Positions 15,961-24,974 are shown, counted from the first letter of the stretch. The stretch: DNA of 38,378 bases from Bacteroidales bacterium (GCA_017438975.1 JAFRUH010000020.1:1-38378), one strand, 5' to 3'. Numbers and translations are program-made. The notes: generated by a model not told the origin, from the letters alone.

Positions 15961-18005
15961 TCCGAAAGCAGGTATTTCTTCCAGAAAGCCTGGTTTTCCG
16001 CACGGAAATGCGCACCCTGATACCCCCGGTACCCGTGCATTCCGTCCGGATAGATCATGAAATCGAATTCCTTACCCCCATTCTGCAGGACATCGATCAG
16101 TTGCAGCGTGTTCTGGAAATGGACATTGTCGTCCCCGGTTCCGTGGGTGATCTTCAACATGACGCTCCCATCCGATTCCCCGGCCTTGACCGGATACCTT
16201 TCGGCGTGGACGAGCACCCTTGAGCGCGCATATCCCTCCGGATTGTCCTGCGGGGTCGACATGAAGCGTTCCGTGTAATGGGTATCGTAGAGTGCCCAGT
16301 CATAGACACCGCCTCCCGCGATCCCATAATGGTAGGCGTCCGGGGCGGTGCACAGGAGCATCGTCGTCATCGTACCCCCGAATGAGAATCCTTCCACGCC
16401 GATCTTGTCGGCCTTGACGTACGGAAGGGATTTCAGATAGTTCGCCCAGGCGACGAAGTCCTTGACTTCCAGGTCGTTCAGATGCTTGTAAATCTGATCC
16501 AGTCCTTCCCGGCCGTTGTGCCCTGCCGCGCGGCAGTCCGCGACGACCTGGATGATGCCGTTCTCGTAGAACCAGCGGTCCCGGCCGTATCTCGGAGCCC
16601 ATGCGTCGGAAACGAGCGGGCTGTCTGGGCCGCCGTAGAGGTCGACATGGACAGGATATTTCCGGGAAGGATCGAACCCTGCCGGATAGGTTATGGTCGC
16701 GGGAAGTTCAAATCCGTCCGAAACGATCGTAACAAGTTCCGGGACCATCTCCAACGGAGCGTCCAGCGCGGCGCACCTGTACCCGAATTTGGCGAAACGC
16801 TTCTCAGAACGGGCACGGACGGCCTTGTCGGTCTGATAGACCCAGACCTGCGTCGGAGTATCCAGCGAGGAAAGGGAGGCAGCAAAGAACTTTCCGTCCG
16901 GCGACAGGGCGACGGAACCGACATTCAGGTCCGGATCCGTCAGGGCCGTCACCTTTCCGTCGCGGTCCACTTTATAGAATGCCTTCCTGACGCGGGAATC
17001 CCGCTGGGCCGTGAAATAGACGGAACCGTCCCTGCCGAGCCCGACGAGGGTAGATTTCCAGTTCGGACCGTCCGTCAGCCGGCGCAGGGTCTTCCCGTCG
17101 TAGGAGAGAAAGTAGATCTGTTCCCATCCTGTCTCGAAACTACGGACCATATAGAGTCCGTCCTGATCGAAAAGCATCCCTTCGATCCAGTCCAGCCAGG
17201 TTGGATAGGTCTCGTGATAGATGGACCGTCGGGATCCATCCTCGCAGGAAACGGCGAAGAGGTCCAGCGTATTCTGGATCCGGGGCTCACGGGGGACGAA
17301 GAGGGAGCGGGAATCGTCACTCCAGAACGGTGTCCCGAAATACTGGTCCTCGGAAGGATCGAAATCGGCCCATACCGTCCGGGCCGGAGCTCCGCCCAGA
17401 ACCTCATCCACGTCGACAAAGCCGATCCGCACCTCGGGATTGCGCTCCCCCGCCTTGGGATAATGGGTTTCGCGGAGCGTACCGTCCTGACCGAAAGGGG
17501 AATAGATCGGGAACATCGGAACCCGGGAATCGTCGAAGCGGTAATAGGCCAGGCGGCGGCTGTCCGGACTCCACCAGAAAGCGCGATAGCGGGAAGGGCG
17601 GCCGAAAATCTCTTCGTAATAGACCCAGGAAGCATATCCGTTCAGGATGACCGGAGAACCGTCCGTCGTCAGGCGGGATTCCTTTCCGGAAGCGATGTCC
17701 ACCACATAGAGATCATTGTCCCGGGTGAAGGCCAGCCGCGTCGAATCCGGTGAATAGGTCAGGTTGACAGCCCCTTCAGGCTGGACAGGGAAGGAATCGT
17801 AACGAGGCTTTATCAGGTCGCCAGGCACCACTTTCCAGCGGCCGGGGACGGCCGTCAGCCGGGCTGCCTGCCTCCCGTCCGACAGATAGAGTTCCCGGTC
17901 GCCCGTCCACTGGAAACGGGACGGGAAGAAAGAGAGTTCCTCCGCACGGAGGAGGGAGCCCGAAAGCAGAAGGCCGCCGAGCACCAGAGTCAGGATTTTA
18001 CGCAT
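15957..18005 (-). CDS. Dipeptidyl peptidase IV-like exported serine peptidase (S9 family)
   Basis: The 682-aa enzyme would release dipeptides from the N-terminus of peptides in the periplasm. I start it at ATG 18005, which gives a clean signal peptide (MRKILTLVLGGLLLSGSLLRAEE) instead of the longer 18059 frame. An eight-bladed beta-propeller (about 25-430) includes the DPP4-type double-Glu motif WVYYEEIFGR, which binds the free N-terminus of substrates. The alpha/beta-hydrolase domain carries Ser541 in EGFSFGGT, an Asp at about 625 in HGTGDDNVHF and a His at about 657 in PDGMHGY. This spacing is the S9B (DPP4) pattern. The start overlaps the helicase gene end by 8 bases, so translation is coupled. 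Peptide use for nutrition is likely, from family knowledge. Confidence 0.93.
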   Translation of the reverse strand: MRKILTLVLGGLLLSGSLLRAEELSFFPSRFQWTGDRELYLSDGRQAARLTAVPGRWKVVPGDLIKPRYDSFPVQPEGAVNLTYSPDSTRLAFTRDNDLYVVDIASGKESRLTTDGSPVILNGYASWVYYEEIFGRPSRYRAFWWSPDSRRLAYYRFDDSRVPMFPIYSPFGQDGTLRETHYPKAGERNPEVRIGFVDVDEVLGGAPARTVWADFDPSEDQYFGTPFWSDDSRSLFVPREPRIQNTLDLFAVSCEDGSRRSIYHETYPTWLDWIEGMLFDQDGLYMVRSFETGWEQIYFLSYDGKTLRRLTDGPNWKSTLVGLGRDGSVYFTAQRDSRVRKAFYKVDRDGKVTALTDPDLNVGSVALSPDGKFFAASLSSLDTPTQVWVYQTDKAVRARSEKRFAKFGYRCAALDAPLEMVPELVTIVSDGFELPATITYPAGFDPSRKYPVHVDLYGGPDSPLVSDAWAPRYGRDRWFYENGIIQVVADCRAAGHNGREGLDQIYKHLNDLEVKDFVAWANYLKSLPYVKADKIGVEGFSFGGTMTTMLLCTAPDAYHYGIAGGGVYDWALYDTHYTERFMSTPQDNPEGYARSRVLVHAERYPVKAGESDGSVMLKITHGTGDDNVHFQNTLQLIDVLQNGGKEFDFMIYPDGMHGYRGYQGAHFRAENQAFWKKYLLSD

Positions 18006-19431
18006 CGGTTTTAAATAAGGAATCTTTGAAATTGACCAGATATACTTTCTCGACGGCACGGGTCAGCGCCGTATACAACCATTTCAGGTCGTCCGCCACC
18101 AGGAAATCCTGCCAGAAGACATTGTCGATGAAAACGCATTTCCACTGGCCGCCCTGCGACTTGTGGCAGGTGATCGCATTGGCATACTTGAGCTGGAGCG
18201 CATTGAAGTACGGATCCTCCCGGACCTCCTTGTAACGTTTCTGCTTCGAAGCGATGTGGGAATAATCGGCGTCGACTCCTTGATAGAGACGGTTAGACAG
18301 TTCATACGAGAGAGAAGGACTCTCAGACTCGAGCGTATCAAGGAGGACCTTCGCCGTCAGTTCCTGGTCCCGGTAATCCGGCAGGGAGAGTCTTGCCTCG
18401 GCGAAATTCAAGCCGTAGCGCTCCTCGAAATGGCTGATCCGGATCAGTTTGGCGATGTCCCCGTTGGCGATATAGTCCATGCCTTCCACCTCGTCCACGA
18501 AATGATAACAGTTCTTGACGATCATCAGGCGGTCCCCCCGGACCAGCCGGTCCTCCTTGTACTGGACCTGGGCCCGGATCCCGGCGTTGTACCGGATGGC
18601 GCGCTTGTTCGAGCGGCAGAGAACGATCGTCTCGTCTTCCCCGAACCGGGAATAGGCATCGGAAAGGGTCTCGAGAAGATCCCCTCCTCCAATCCGGCAG
18701 ATATCGTCGAAGCCGTCGGTCCGCAGTCCCAGTTCATCAAGGGGCATATCCTCGAAGAACGGATCTTCAAGGATCGTCCGGATGCGGGTTGCATTGAACA
18801 GGATTCCGCTCTCTTTCTGCTGGCGGACGACCGTCGTCAAGCCCGTATAGCGCACCCCGCCGAAACCGTCCATATAAGCCTGGGAAAGGGCCGGAGACTC
18901 TTCCAGTCCGATGGGCGGCAACTGGGCGGAATCCCCGATGAAGATGAGACGGCATTCCGCACCGGAGCGGACGAAGGAAACCAGGTCGTTCAGCACATTG
19001 CCCTCAGCAAAAAGGGAGGACTTGTCCTCGTTCGTAAGCAGGGAGACCTCATCGACGATGAACAGCGTATTCTTCGCCTTGTTGAATCCGAGTTCGAACC
19101 GTCCGAAACCGTCCTCACCGTGGGATTTCTGGCGATAGATGTGCTTATGGACCGTCGAGGCCGGCATTCCCGTATAAGAAGAAAGCACCTTGGCGGAGCG
19201 CCCGGTCGGGGCCAGGAGCACACAGGGGGTCTCGAGAGAGCGCATCGTGCGGATGACGGCTGAAACCGCCGTCGTCTTGCCGGTTCCGGCATATCCGTTC
19301 ACGACCAGGATATCGGCATCGTCCTCCGTCAGGAACTCCGCGGTCTGCCGAAGCATCCGGTCCTGGCAGGAAGTGGGTTCGAGAGGCAGGTTCCTCAGGA
19401 AGGAACCGTAGAGAAAACCGGCTCTGTCCAT
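17998..19431 (-). CDS. RecD-like ATP-dependent DNA helicase (superfamily 1)
   Basis: The 477-aa protein has an AAA_30/RecD-type core. Walker A is NGYAGTGKTT (Lys52), the Ia region is LLAPTGRSAKVL, Walker B is FIVDEVSLL (Asp127-Glu128) and motif III is FIGDSAQLPPIG. The C-terminal UvrD_C_2 block has ITCHKSQGGQW and LYTALTRAVEKVYLVNF. It lacks the long N-terminal helical region of RecD2 proteins, so it is a compact Dda/Pif1-like form common in Bacteroidetes. It would unwind DNA 5' to 3' in repair or replication; the exact role is unknown. Its start lies one base beyond the trkH stop and its end overlaps the peptidase start, so it is locked into this operon for no obvious functional reason. Confidence 0.9.
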   Translation of the reverse strand: MDRAGFLYGSFLRNLPLEPTSCQDRMLRQTAEFLTEDDADILVVNGYAGTGKTTAVSAVIRTMRSLETPCVLLAPTGRSAKVLSSYTGMPASTVHKHIYRQKSHGEDGFGRFELGFNKAKNTLFIVDEVSLLTNEDKSSLFAEGNVLNDLVSFVRSGAECRLIFIGDSAQLPPIGLEESPALSQAYMDGFGGVRYTGLTTVVRQQKESGILFNATRIRTILEDPFFEDMPLDELGLRTDGFDDICRIGGGDLLETLSDAYSRFGEDETIVLCRSNKRAIRYNAGIRAQVQYKEDRLVRGDRLMIVKNCYHFVDEVEGMDYIANGDIAKLIRISHFEERYGLNFAEARLSLPDYRDQELTAKVLLDTLESESPSLSYELSNRLYQGVDADYSHIASKQKRYKEVREDPYFNALQLKYANAITCHKSQGGQWKCVFIDNVFWQDFLVADDLKWLYTALTRAVEKVYLVNFKDSLFKTDA

Positions 19432-19432
19432 A

Positions 19433-20887
19433 CTATTTCCGGCTCCTGTGGAAAATCACGCTGAAGACGGCGAGGACTGGGAATATCTCGACACGGCCGA
19501 GGAACATATCCAGCGAGAAAATCAGTTTCATCGCCACAGGTTCCGCGTTGTAATTGCCCAGGGAACCGATCGAACCGAGGGAAGGCCCGACCGTCCCGAG
19601 CGATGAAATCGTCCCCGTGAAGGCATGGCCGTTCGGATCTCCGGTCATCAGGCAGAAAATGACGGACATTCCCATTACCAGGAAATACATGGCGATATAA
19701 AGCACATGCGGATAGACGTCCTCTTCGTGAAGGATCTGATTTCCGAAACGGATTTCCGTAACCGAAGACGGGGAGATGATCTTCCTGACGTGGCGTTCCA
19801 CACACTTTCCGAGCACGACTGCCCTGTCAATCTTCAGTCCGCCCGTCGTGGAACCGGCACAGCCGCAGAACATGCTGGCCACCAGCAAAAGGAAGCACGG
19901 AAGCATCGGCCAGGTCGAGTTATCCCCGATTGCGAAACCGGTCGTGGAGGCATAGCTCACGACGTGGAAGGAACTCTGCAGGAAGGCTGTCCCGAGAGAA
20001 AGGTCCGGAGTCTGCAGTTTCAGCGAGATGCCGGATACGACGGAAATCAGGATCAGCGTCACGAAATAGAATCCGAGTACGGGGTTCCTCAGGGGTTTCA
20101 GCGTCCGCTGGACGACAACGATATAGATCAGTCCGAAATGGATCGAGGACAGGAACATGAACACGATCGTAATCAGGTCGATCGCGACGGAATCAAAATA
20201 TCCGATGGACAGGTTACGGGTACTGAATCCACCGGTGGCGCTGACGCTGAAGGCGTGGTTCACCGCATCGAAAGGGCCCATCCCGGCAATCAGGTAGCTG
20301 AAGAAAGAGGCGATGAAAATGCAGATATAGACCGAAGCGAAAATGAAGATGATCCTGTTCGAACGCGTCTTGTATCCCTCCTTGGAGAGGGAGGAGAGTT
20401 CCATGCTGGTCAACCGGAACTTGACCGGACTGGACGAAGGAATGATCAGGAGCAGGAACACGACGACGCCCAAACCGCCGATGAAATGGGTGGAAGAGCG
20501 CCAGAAAAGGAGGCTTGGCGGGAGTGCCTCGATATCCTCGAGGATCGTCGCACCCGTTGTCGTAAAACCGGAAACGCTTTCAAACCAAGCGTTTGCGACC
20601 GAGAATGGGCCACCCCAAAGCGCATACGGCAGCATCCCGAAAATGAACGACAGGATCCAGGACAGAAACACGATCATATAGCCGTCCTTCAACGAGATTG
20701 CAGGGACTTTCCGGACGAAAATGAAGGGGAAGATACCGACGGTAAAGGTAATCGCGAAACTGATCAGCAGTGCGGCCAGGGCGCTGTCATTGCCGTGCGC
20801 CATCGAAACGAAGACGGACAACAGCATGAACAGGGCGCTGACCAGGAGGGCCAGACCGACATTTCTCGATATGACCTTAAGATTCAT
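19433..20887 (-). CDS. trkH: TrkH/KtrB-family potassium uptake channel
   Basis: The 484-aa inner membrane protein shows the four-repeat M1-P-M2 architecture of K+ transporters. The four filter-like stretches are FTTTGAT (about residue 110), SATGGFST (about 215), ASTTGFAI (about 310) and SLGTVGPS (about 420), followed by a basic C-terminus (FHRSRK). It conducts K+ (or Na+) inward, normally gated by a cytosolic TrkA/KtrA RCK protein. No trkA is in the window. Instead, its first codons overlap the end of a HAMP-type membrane protein by 11 bases, which implies translational coupling and perhaps a regulatory link. Length and topology are typical for the family. Confidence 0.94.
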   Translation of the reverse strand: MNLKVISRNVGLALLVSALFMLLSVFVSMAHGNDSALAALLISFAITFTVGIFPFIFVRKVPAISLKDGYMIVFLSWILSFIFGMLPYALWGGPFSVANAWFESVSGFTTTGATILEDIEALPPSLLFWRSSTHFIGGLGVVVFLLLIIPSSSPVKFRLTSMELSSLSKEGYKTRSNRIIFIFASVYICIFIASFFSYLIAGMGPFDAVNHAFSVSATGGFSTRNLSIGYFDSVAIDLITIVFMFLSSIHFGLIYIVVVQRTLKPLRNPVLGFYFVTLILISVVSGISLKLQTPDLSLGTAFLQSSFHVVSYASTTGFAIGDNSTWPMLPCFLLLVASMFCGCAGSTTGGLKIDRAVVLGKCVERHVRKIISPSSVTEIRFGNQILHEEDVYPHVLYIAMYFLVMGMSVIFCLMTGDPNGHAFTGTISSLGTVGPSLGSIGSLGNYNAEPVAMKLIFSLDMFLGRVEIFPVLAVFSVIFHRSRK

Positions 20888-21710
20888 CCTGGGCGTTTTT
20901 CAGATCCTTGATCCGGCGGCGCAGCTGCCGGTTCTCGTCTATCAGTTCGGAGATGCCGGCGTTGAGTTCGGACAGCTGGTCATCCCCGTCAAAGGTATAG
21001 TTGTATTTCCGGTTGTAGGACAGGTAGTCGTCGATTCCATCCAGCATCTTGTAAAGCGGATTGACGTAATAGGTCAGGATGAAGAACAGCAGGAGGAAGA
21101 CAAGCAGGATTCCTACGAGGACGGCCACCATGCTGGGGATGATGCTCCGGTAGAATCCCCGTTCGAAGGTGGCGGAATTCTTTTTGAGGTCGCTGTAGAT
21201 CGCCAGGCTCAGTTTGTCGATATCGGAGTTCAGACGTCCGAATACCGGCTGCAGACGTTCGAAATACCAGGTCCGGGAATCGATGAAATCCGAAAGCATG
21301 ACCTCGTTCAACTCAAGGGATGTCAGCATATAGGCCGCATAGGAGTACAGGACGGAGTCCGCAAGCGGGGTCAGCCTCGTTTCCGTCATGACTCCCTTGA
21401 GGGAATCGCAATAGAATACGAATTTCTTCTGGTCGAAATCCGGGAGGTTGGAGACGGTCTCGTCCCCGATAACGGTCAGGATATCGAGGTTGTAGGAATC
21501 GACGACACTCGACAGTTTCTGCGCGACATTGATGCTGTTGATATTGTCTGCGATCAACTCCGACACGTAGTTGCTCATTTTCCGGTACTCCAGGATGGAG
21601 ATGATACTCGAGATCAGCAGCACGACGGCGATCGCGCTGAGTCCGAGGGTCAGCTTCATCTTGAGCGACATGCGGAAACCTCCGAGCCGGTTTCTGATTT
21701 TCGTTAACAT
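20877..21710 (-). CDS. Two-TM sensor-like protein (4-helix-bundle plus HAMP) without output domain
   Basis: The 277-aa protein has a basic N-terminus (KIRNRLGGFRMSLKMK) and TM1 at about residues 17-38. A helical extracytoplasmic domain of about 145 residues resembles the chemoreceptor 4-helix bundle, and TM2 is at about 190-212 (MVAVLVGILLVFLLLFFI). A HAMP-like segment follows (YYVNPLYKMLDGIDDYL) and then a coiled-coil tail (SELNAGISELIDENRQLRRRIKDL) that simply ends. There is no kinase, cyclase or methyl-accepting signalling domain. Such stubs occur as orphan sensors; the 11-base overlap with trkH suggests it acts on that channel or senses a condition relevant to K+ uptake, which is inference. 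A second ATG at codon 14 is a possible alternative start. A TATATTTG box lies 26 bases upstream. Confidence 0.78.
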   Translation of the reverse strand: MLTKIRNRLGGFRMSLKMKLTLGLSAIAVVLLISSIISILEYRKMSNYVSELIADNINSINVAQKLSSVVDSYNLDILTVIGDETVSNLPDFDQKKFVFYCDSLKGVMTETRLTPLADSVLYSYAAYMLTSLELNEVMLSDFIDSRTWYFERLQPVFGRLNSDIDKLSLAIYSDLKKNSATFERGFYRSIIPSMVAVLVGILLVFLLLFFILTYYVNPLYKMLDGIDDYLSYNRKYNYTFDGDDQLSELNAGISELIDENRQLRRRIKDLKNAQDES

Positions 21711-21735
21711 TGCCGTTCTGTTCTATATCAGTCTA

Positions 21736-21743
21736 CAAATATA
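21736..21743 (-). promoter_or_regulatory. -7 box for the HAMP protein-trkH-helicase-peptidase operon
   Basis: TATATTTG on the minus strand (21743-21736) is an exact -7 match. The -33 region (around TAGGC at 18-19 bases spacing) is poor. Expected start near 21729, leader about 20 bases. Confidence 0.5.
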
Positions 21744-21844
21744 AACATTTTTCACAGAAAGCCTATTACCGGATGACCTCCTTGGGGGCAATTATTACAA
21801 ATTGATGAATCCCTTGAGAGTTTTTTAATTTTCTTTGAAAACCG

Positions 21845-21876
21845 TTTGTTATTTAATATAAATGTTTGTAAATTCG
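21845..21876 (+). promoter_or_regulatory. Candidate promoter of the ROK regulator gene
   Basis: TTTG (21845-21848), a 20-base spacer and TAAATTCG (21869-21876, one mismatch to TAnnTTTG) sit in an A/T-rich stretch 26 bases before the ATG at 21903. The gene-free stretch 21711-21902 otherwise shows only A/T-rich sequence between the two divergent promoters. Confidence 0.5.
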
Positions 21877-21902
21877 CAATTGATAAATAAAACCACAGTC
21901 CT

Positions 21903-23105
21903 ATGCGCGAGACTTTCCTGGCCCAAAAAGAGAATAAGAACATCCTGATGAAGAAAACGATCCTGCGACTCTGTATCAATTCGGGAGAATACAGTATCGC
22001 CGGACTCAGCAAAGAACTGAACGCCAGCGTTCCCACCGTCACGAAACTGATCCTTGAACTGATGGCGGACGGGTTCATGGTCGATCTGGGAAAGCATGGG
22101 ACGTCGGGCGGCCGCAGGCCGAGCATCTACGGACTGAATCCCTCCGCCGGTTACTTCGTCGGAGTCGACATCCGGCACTCCCATGTCGCTCTCGCCGTAA
22201 CCGACTTCAAGGGCAATCTCATTTCTTTCCAGGACAACCATCCTTTCGTCTTCGAACATACGGAGGAAAGCGTCCGGAGGATAGGACGTTCCGTCAGGAC
22301 ATTCTTCGAAGTAAACGGTCTTGAATGGGACAAGGTGCTCGGGTTGGGGGTCAGCGTCACCGGCAGGGTCAATCCGACGACCGGGGAAAGTTTCTCCTAC
22401 CCTTTCCCGGAAGGGATGACCATCAGCAGCATCCTCTCGGAAGAATTGGACATCCCGGTAACCGTCGAGAATGACTCCCGGGCGATGACCTATGGCGAGT
22501 ATCTCTCCGGCGTCGTCAAGAAAGAAAAGAACGTACTTTTCGTGAACATCAGCTGGGGACTCGGCATGGGCATCATCATGGACGGGAAGCTCCATTACGG
22601 GAAGTCCGGATTCTCCGGGGAAATCGGCCATGTTCCCCTCCTGAACAACGACACGATCTGCCGCTGCGGGAAACGGGGATGCCTGGAAACCGGCGCATCC
22701 GGATCCGCCCTGCACAGGATGGTCCTCGAGGAACTCCGCAACGGACGCGCTTCGTCGCTTTCCGCCCGGTTCAACAAGGGGGAAAAGATCACCATCAACG
22801 ATATCTACAAGGCGATCCACGAAGAAGACGTGCTTGCGATTGAAATCGTGGAAGAAGTCGGGGATACGCTCGGACGGGGCATCGCCGGACTGATCAACAT
22901 CTTCAATCCGGAGCTCGTCGTCATCGGTGGCAAGATGGCCGTGGCCGGAGATTACCTGATGCTTCCGGTCCGCAGCGCGGTCAAGAAATACGCCCAGAAT
23001 TTCGTCGGGAAAGACACTTCGATCAAGTTCTCCAAACTGGGGCGCGAAGCAGCGTCGATCGGAGCCTGCATGCTCTCCAGGAGCAAACTGCTCGGGGTCC
23101 TCTGA
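21903..23105 (+). CDS. ROK-family transcriptional regulator (NagC/XylR-like)
   Basis: The 400-aa protein combines an N-terminal winged helix-turn-helix (about residues 18-75: EYSIAGLSKELNASVPTVTK) with a sugar-kinase-like ROK domain. It has the DNA-wing sequence GGRRPSIYGLN, GVDIRHSHVALAVTD at the start of the kinase fold, and ENDSRAMTYGE. The zinc-binding signature includes GEIGHVPL and C253-x-C255-x4-C260 (CRCGKRGCLE). ROK repressors respond to sugars or sugar phosphates and control sugar-use genes; some keep kinase activity. No sugar operon is next to it; its neighbours are the divergent HAMP/trkH operon and the convergent DUF47 gene, so the target is unknown. Self-regulation from the A/T-rich upstream region is plausible. 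Confidence 0.92.
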   Translation: MRETFLAQKENKNILMKKTILRLCINSGEYSIAGLSKELNASVPTVTKLILELMADGFMVDLGKHGTSGGRRPSIYGLNPSAGYFVGVDIRHSHVALAVTDFKGNLISFQDNHPFVFEHTEESVRRIGRSVRTFFEVNGLEWDKVLGLGVSVTGRVNPTTGESFSYPFPEGMTISSILSEELDIPVTVENDSRAMTYGEYLSGVVKKEKNVLFVNISWGLGMGIIMDGKLHYGKSGFSGEIGHVPLLNNDTICRCGKRGCLETGASGSALHRMVLEELRNGRASSLSARFNKGEKITINDIYKAIHEEDVLAIEIVEEVGDTLGRGIAGLINIFNPELVVIGGKMAVAGDYLMLPVRSAVKKYAQNFVGKDTSIKFSKLGREAASIGACMLSRSKLLGVL

Positions 23106-23112
23106 CCCTTTC

Positions 23113-23769
23113 TTACTCCATATGGTATTTCAGCAGCATCCTCCGGACGTTGTCGGCGATACGCTTGCCTGAATCCGTCGCTTTCTCGAACAGTTCCGCC
23201 AGATTCTTGTACTTCGTCATCTCCCGGAGATCCGGTTCGTTGGTGAAGATATAGCCGACGTATTCTTCATACAATTCATCCGCCGAATGCTCCAGTTCCG
23301 TGATCCGGTCGCACTGGAGCAGGATTCCGGAGAACTTGTGCTTGATATCCCACAGCATCGGGACCAGGTCCCGGACCGCCTCCGCCTCGTCCTTCACGAT
23401 CTGGGCGAGTTCCTGCAGCGCCTGGTCGATCTTTTTCGGATGATAGATCAGTACGGCCTTCGAAGCATCCTTGATAACGTCCAGGAAATCGTCCATGGAC
23501 ATCGCGACCGTCTGGAGTTCCACCCGGTTCACCGCTCCGATCAGACGGCCGAGGATCTGTTCCTGGAATTCGGTCAGAAGGGCGTCGCCCTGCACCTCAC
23601 AGGACTTGATTTCCTTCTCCAGGCGCTGCCACTCGAGGTGATCCGAACTCCGGGTCATTTTGTCGAGCGCGGAGGAAGACTGGACCAGAAAAGCCGACTG
23701 GCGGGCAAAAATCGGCATCAAATCCCCTTTGGGACTTGACAGCGAACGCAACCATCTGAATAAATTCAT
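23113..23769 (-). CDS. DUF47/PhoU-like protein
   Basis: The 218-aa cytoplasmic, all-helical protein starts MNLFRWLRSLSSPKGDLMP and matches the DUF47 family (PF01865, PhoU-like). Family hallmarks are an N-terminal phenylalanine-rich start, the EVQGDALLTEFQEQI helix (equivalent to the metal-binding E/DxxxD block) and a second block ITELEHSADELYEEYV. I chose ATG 23769 over the longer frame to 23943 because the extra residues are not family-like and a promoter (23779-23810) lies just upstream. DUF47 genes usually adjoin a PiT phosphate permease, to which they are thought to be regulators; here no permease is present. It converges on the ROK gene with 7 bases between stops. Confidence 0.9.
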   Translation of the reverse strand: MNLFRWLRSLSSPKGDLMPIFARQSAFLVQSSSALDKMTRSSDHLEWQRLEKEIKSCEVQGDALLTEFQEQILGRLIGAVNRVELQTVAMSMDDFLDVIKDASKAVLIYHPKKIDQALQELAQIVKDEAEAVRDLVPMLWDIKHKFSGILLQCDRITELEHSADELYEEYVGYIFTNEPDLREMTKYKNLAELFEKATDSGKRIADNVRRMLLKYHME

Positions 23770-23778
23770 ACCAAAAAA

Positions 23779-23810
23779 CAAATATTGAAATACATTGGTT
23801 CTAACCCAAA
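23779..23810 (-). promoter_or_regulatory. Promoter of the DUF47 gene
   Basis: On the minus strand TTTG (23810-23807), a 20-base spacer and AATATTTG (23786-23779, one mismatch) precede ATG 23769 by nine bases. This placement supports the shorter start. Confidence 0.5.
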
Positions 23811-23898
23811 CTCCCCTGAAAACAATCCAAACAGGCAAAAAACAGAAAAAACTCGTCTCCCTCCCTGCCACAAGCCTCTCTTTTCCGGTTTCCCCGCA

Positions 23899-23906
23899 TA
23901 GCTTTG
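23899..23906 (+). promoter_or_regulatory. -7 box for the fimbrial-type lipoprotein pair
   Basis: TAGCTTTG (23899-23906) is an exact TAnnTTTG match, 19 bases before ATG 23926. No convincing -33 element is seen at the right spacing. The predicted transcript start near 23912 supports the upstream ATG. Confidence 0.45.
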
Positions 23907-23925
23907 CAGTGAAAAACGCCGCACT

Positions 23926-24972
23926 ATGCATGTGACTATCCATCCATACAGTACGAGAAGAAAAGGCCGGGCAACCCGCCTGACTTGCTATGAAACTCTT
24001 AAACTTCCCGCCTTACGTTCTGTTTGGCTGCTTTCAATCGTTCCGGCCTTTGTCTTCTCCTGTATTTCTCCCGAAGAATCCGTTCCGGACCGAAAACAAA
24101 CGCAAATATATATAACGAAAGCAGAAAAAACAACCCTGGAAGGCCTTGATTTGTTCTTTTTTTATCCGGAAGAGCCCATGAAACTGGACTCTTACCAGCA
24201 TTTCGGCGGAGCGGACGCCCGGTTCGGCCTGCTGCACGGCGGTTCGACAGAAGGGGAACGCCGGGTCGCCGCAGTCGCCAATCTGCCCGAAGGGGCCCTC
24301 CCCCCGGACGGAGTCCTTTCTTTCCGGAACCTGTCCTCCCAACTGTCCCGTTTCGGAGACGAGAATCCGGCCAGCCCGGTCATGACGGGCGCCGCTCCGG
24401 TCGTTGCGGGCTCCGATCCCCGCTGCGAAGTACGGCTCCGACCTCTCCTGGTCCGGATCGGGGTCCATACCCTCTGCTGTGATTTCCACGGACGTCCCTA
24501 TGAGGACGCCCTGCTCGAAGATGTCAGAATCTACCTGACCTATGTCAAAGCTTCCGCTCCCCTCTTCGACGAAAAGAGCGGCGAAGGTTGGATTAACGAA
24601 GGAGGACTCTCGGAAAGCGACCTTTCCCGGCTGGCGCACCCTGAGACCGTCTTCCGGGAAATAAAGGGGCCGGTCGGCGAGACGGTCCTGAAGAGCGACA
24701 TAAACCTGTTCTGCTACCCGAACGGCACCTCGGAAGAAGACCTGGCGAACCGATGGACCCGCCTTGTCATCGAAGGAAAGCTGGAGGGAGAGACCTGCTA
24801 CTACCCCGTCGTCCTCGGCCCGGTCGAAGCCGGGACGGAGCACATCTTCGACTTCGTCATCACCCGGAGGGGGACCTCCGGTCCGGACATCCCGGCCGAC
24901 AGCCGGATGATCAGAATCCGGAGCCGCCTTGTACCCTGGCAGGAAACTGATCCGAAAACCGAAACCTATTGA
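23926..24972 (+). CDS. Fimbrial accessory-type lipoprotein (FimB/Mfa2 or DUF4906-like)
   Basis: The 348-aa protein has a long basic N-terminus (about 30 residues, many Arg/Lys), a hydrophobic stretch VWLLSIVPAFVFSC and a lipobox Cys at 46. After the Cys comes a short linker and ITKAEKTTLEGLDLFFFYPEE, the 'labelled beta-strand' opening of Bacteroidales fimbrillin and anchor proteins. A beta-rich body with YPNGTSEED and FDFVITRRGTSGPD near the end also fits FimB/Mfa2- or DUF4906-type lipoproteins that cap or anchor surface fibres. Family assignment is by pattern, not certain. The unusually long n-region is supported by the promoter box but could be an artefact of start choice; no other ATG precedes the hydrophobic core. 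The next lipoprotein gene starts 2 bases after its stop. Confidence 0.65.
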   Translation: MHVTIHPYSTRRKGRATRLTCYETLKLPALRSVWLLSIVPAFVFSCISPEESVPDRKQTQIYITKAEKTTLEGLDLFFFYPEEPMKLDSYQHFGGADARFGLLHGGSTEGERRVAAVANLPEGALPPDGVLSFRNLSSQLSRFGDENPASPVMTGAAPVVAGSDPRCEVRLRPLLVRIGVHTLCCDFHGRPYEDALLEDVRIYLTYVKASAPLFDEKSGEGWINEGGLSESDLSRLAHPETVFREIKGPVGETVLKSDINLFCYPNGTSEEDLANRWTRLVIEGKLEGETCYYPVVLGPVEAGTEHIFDFVITRRGTSGPDIPADSRMIRIRSRLVPWQETDPKTETY

Positions 24973-24974
24973 CC

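Noticed and set aside
23770-23943. N-terminal extension of the DUF47 gene to 23943
   Set aside because: Extra residues are not family-like, cross the likely promoter and overlap the divergent lipoprotein start.
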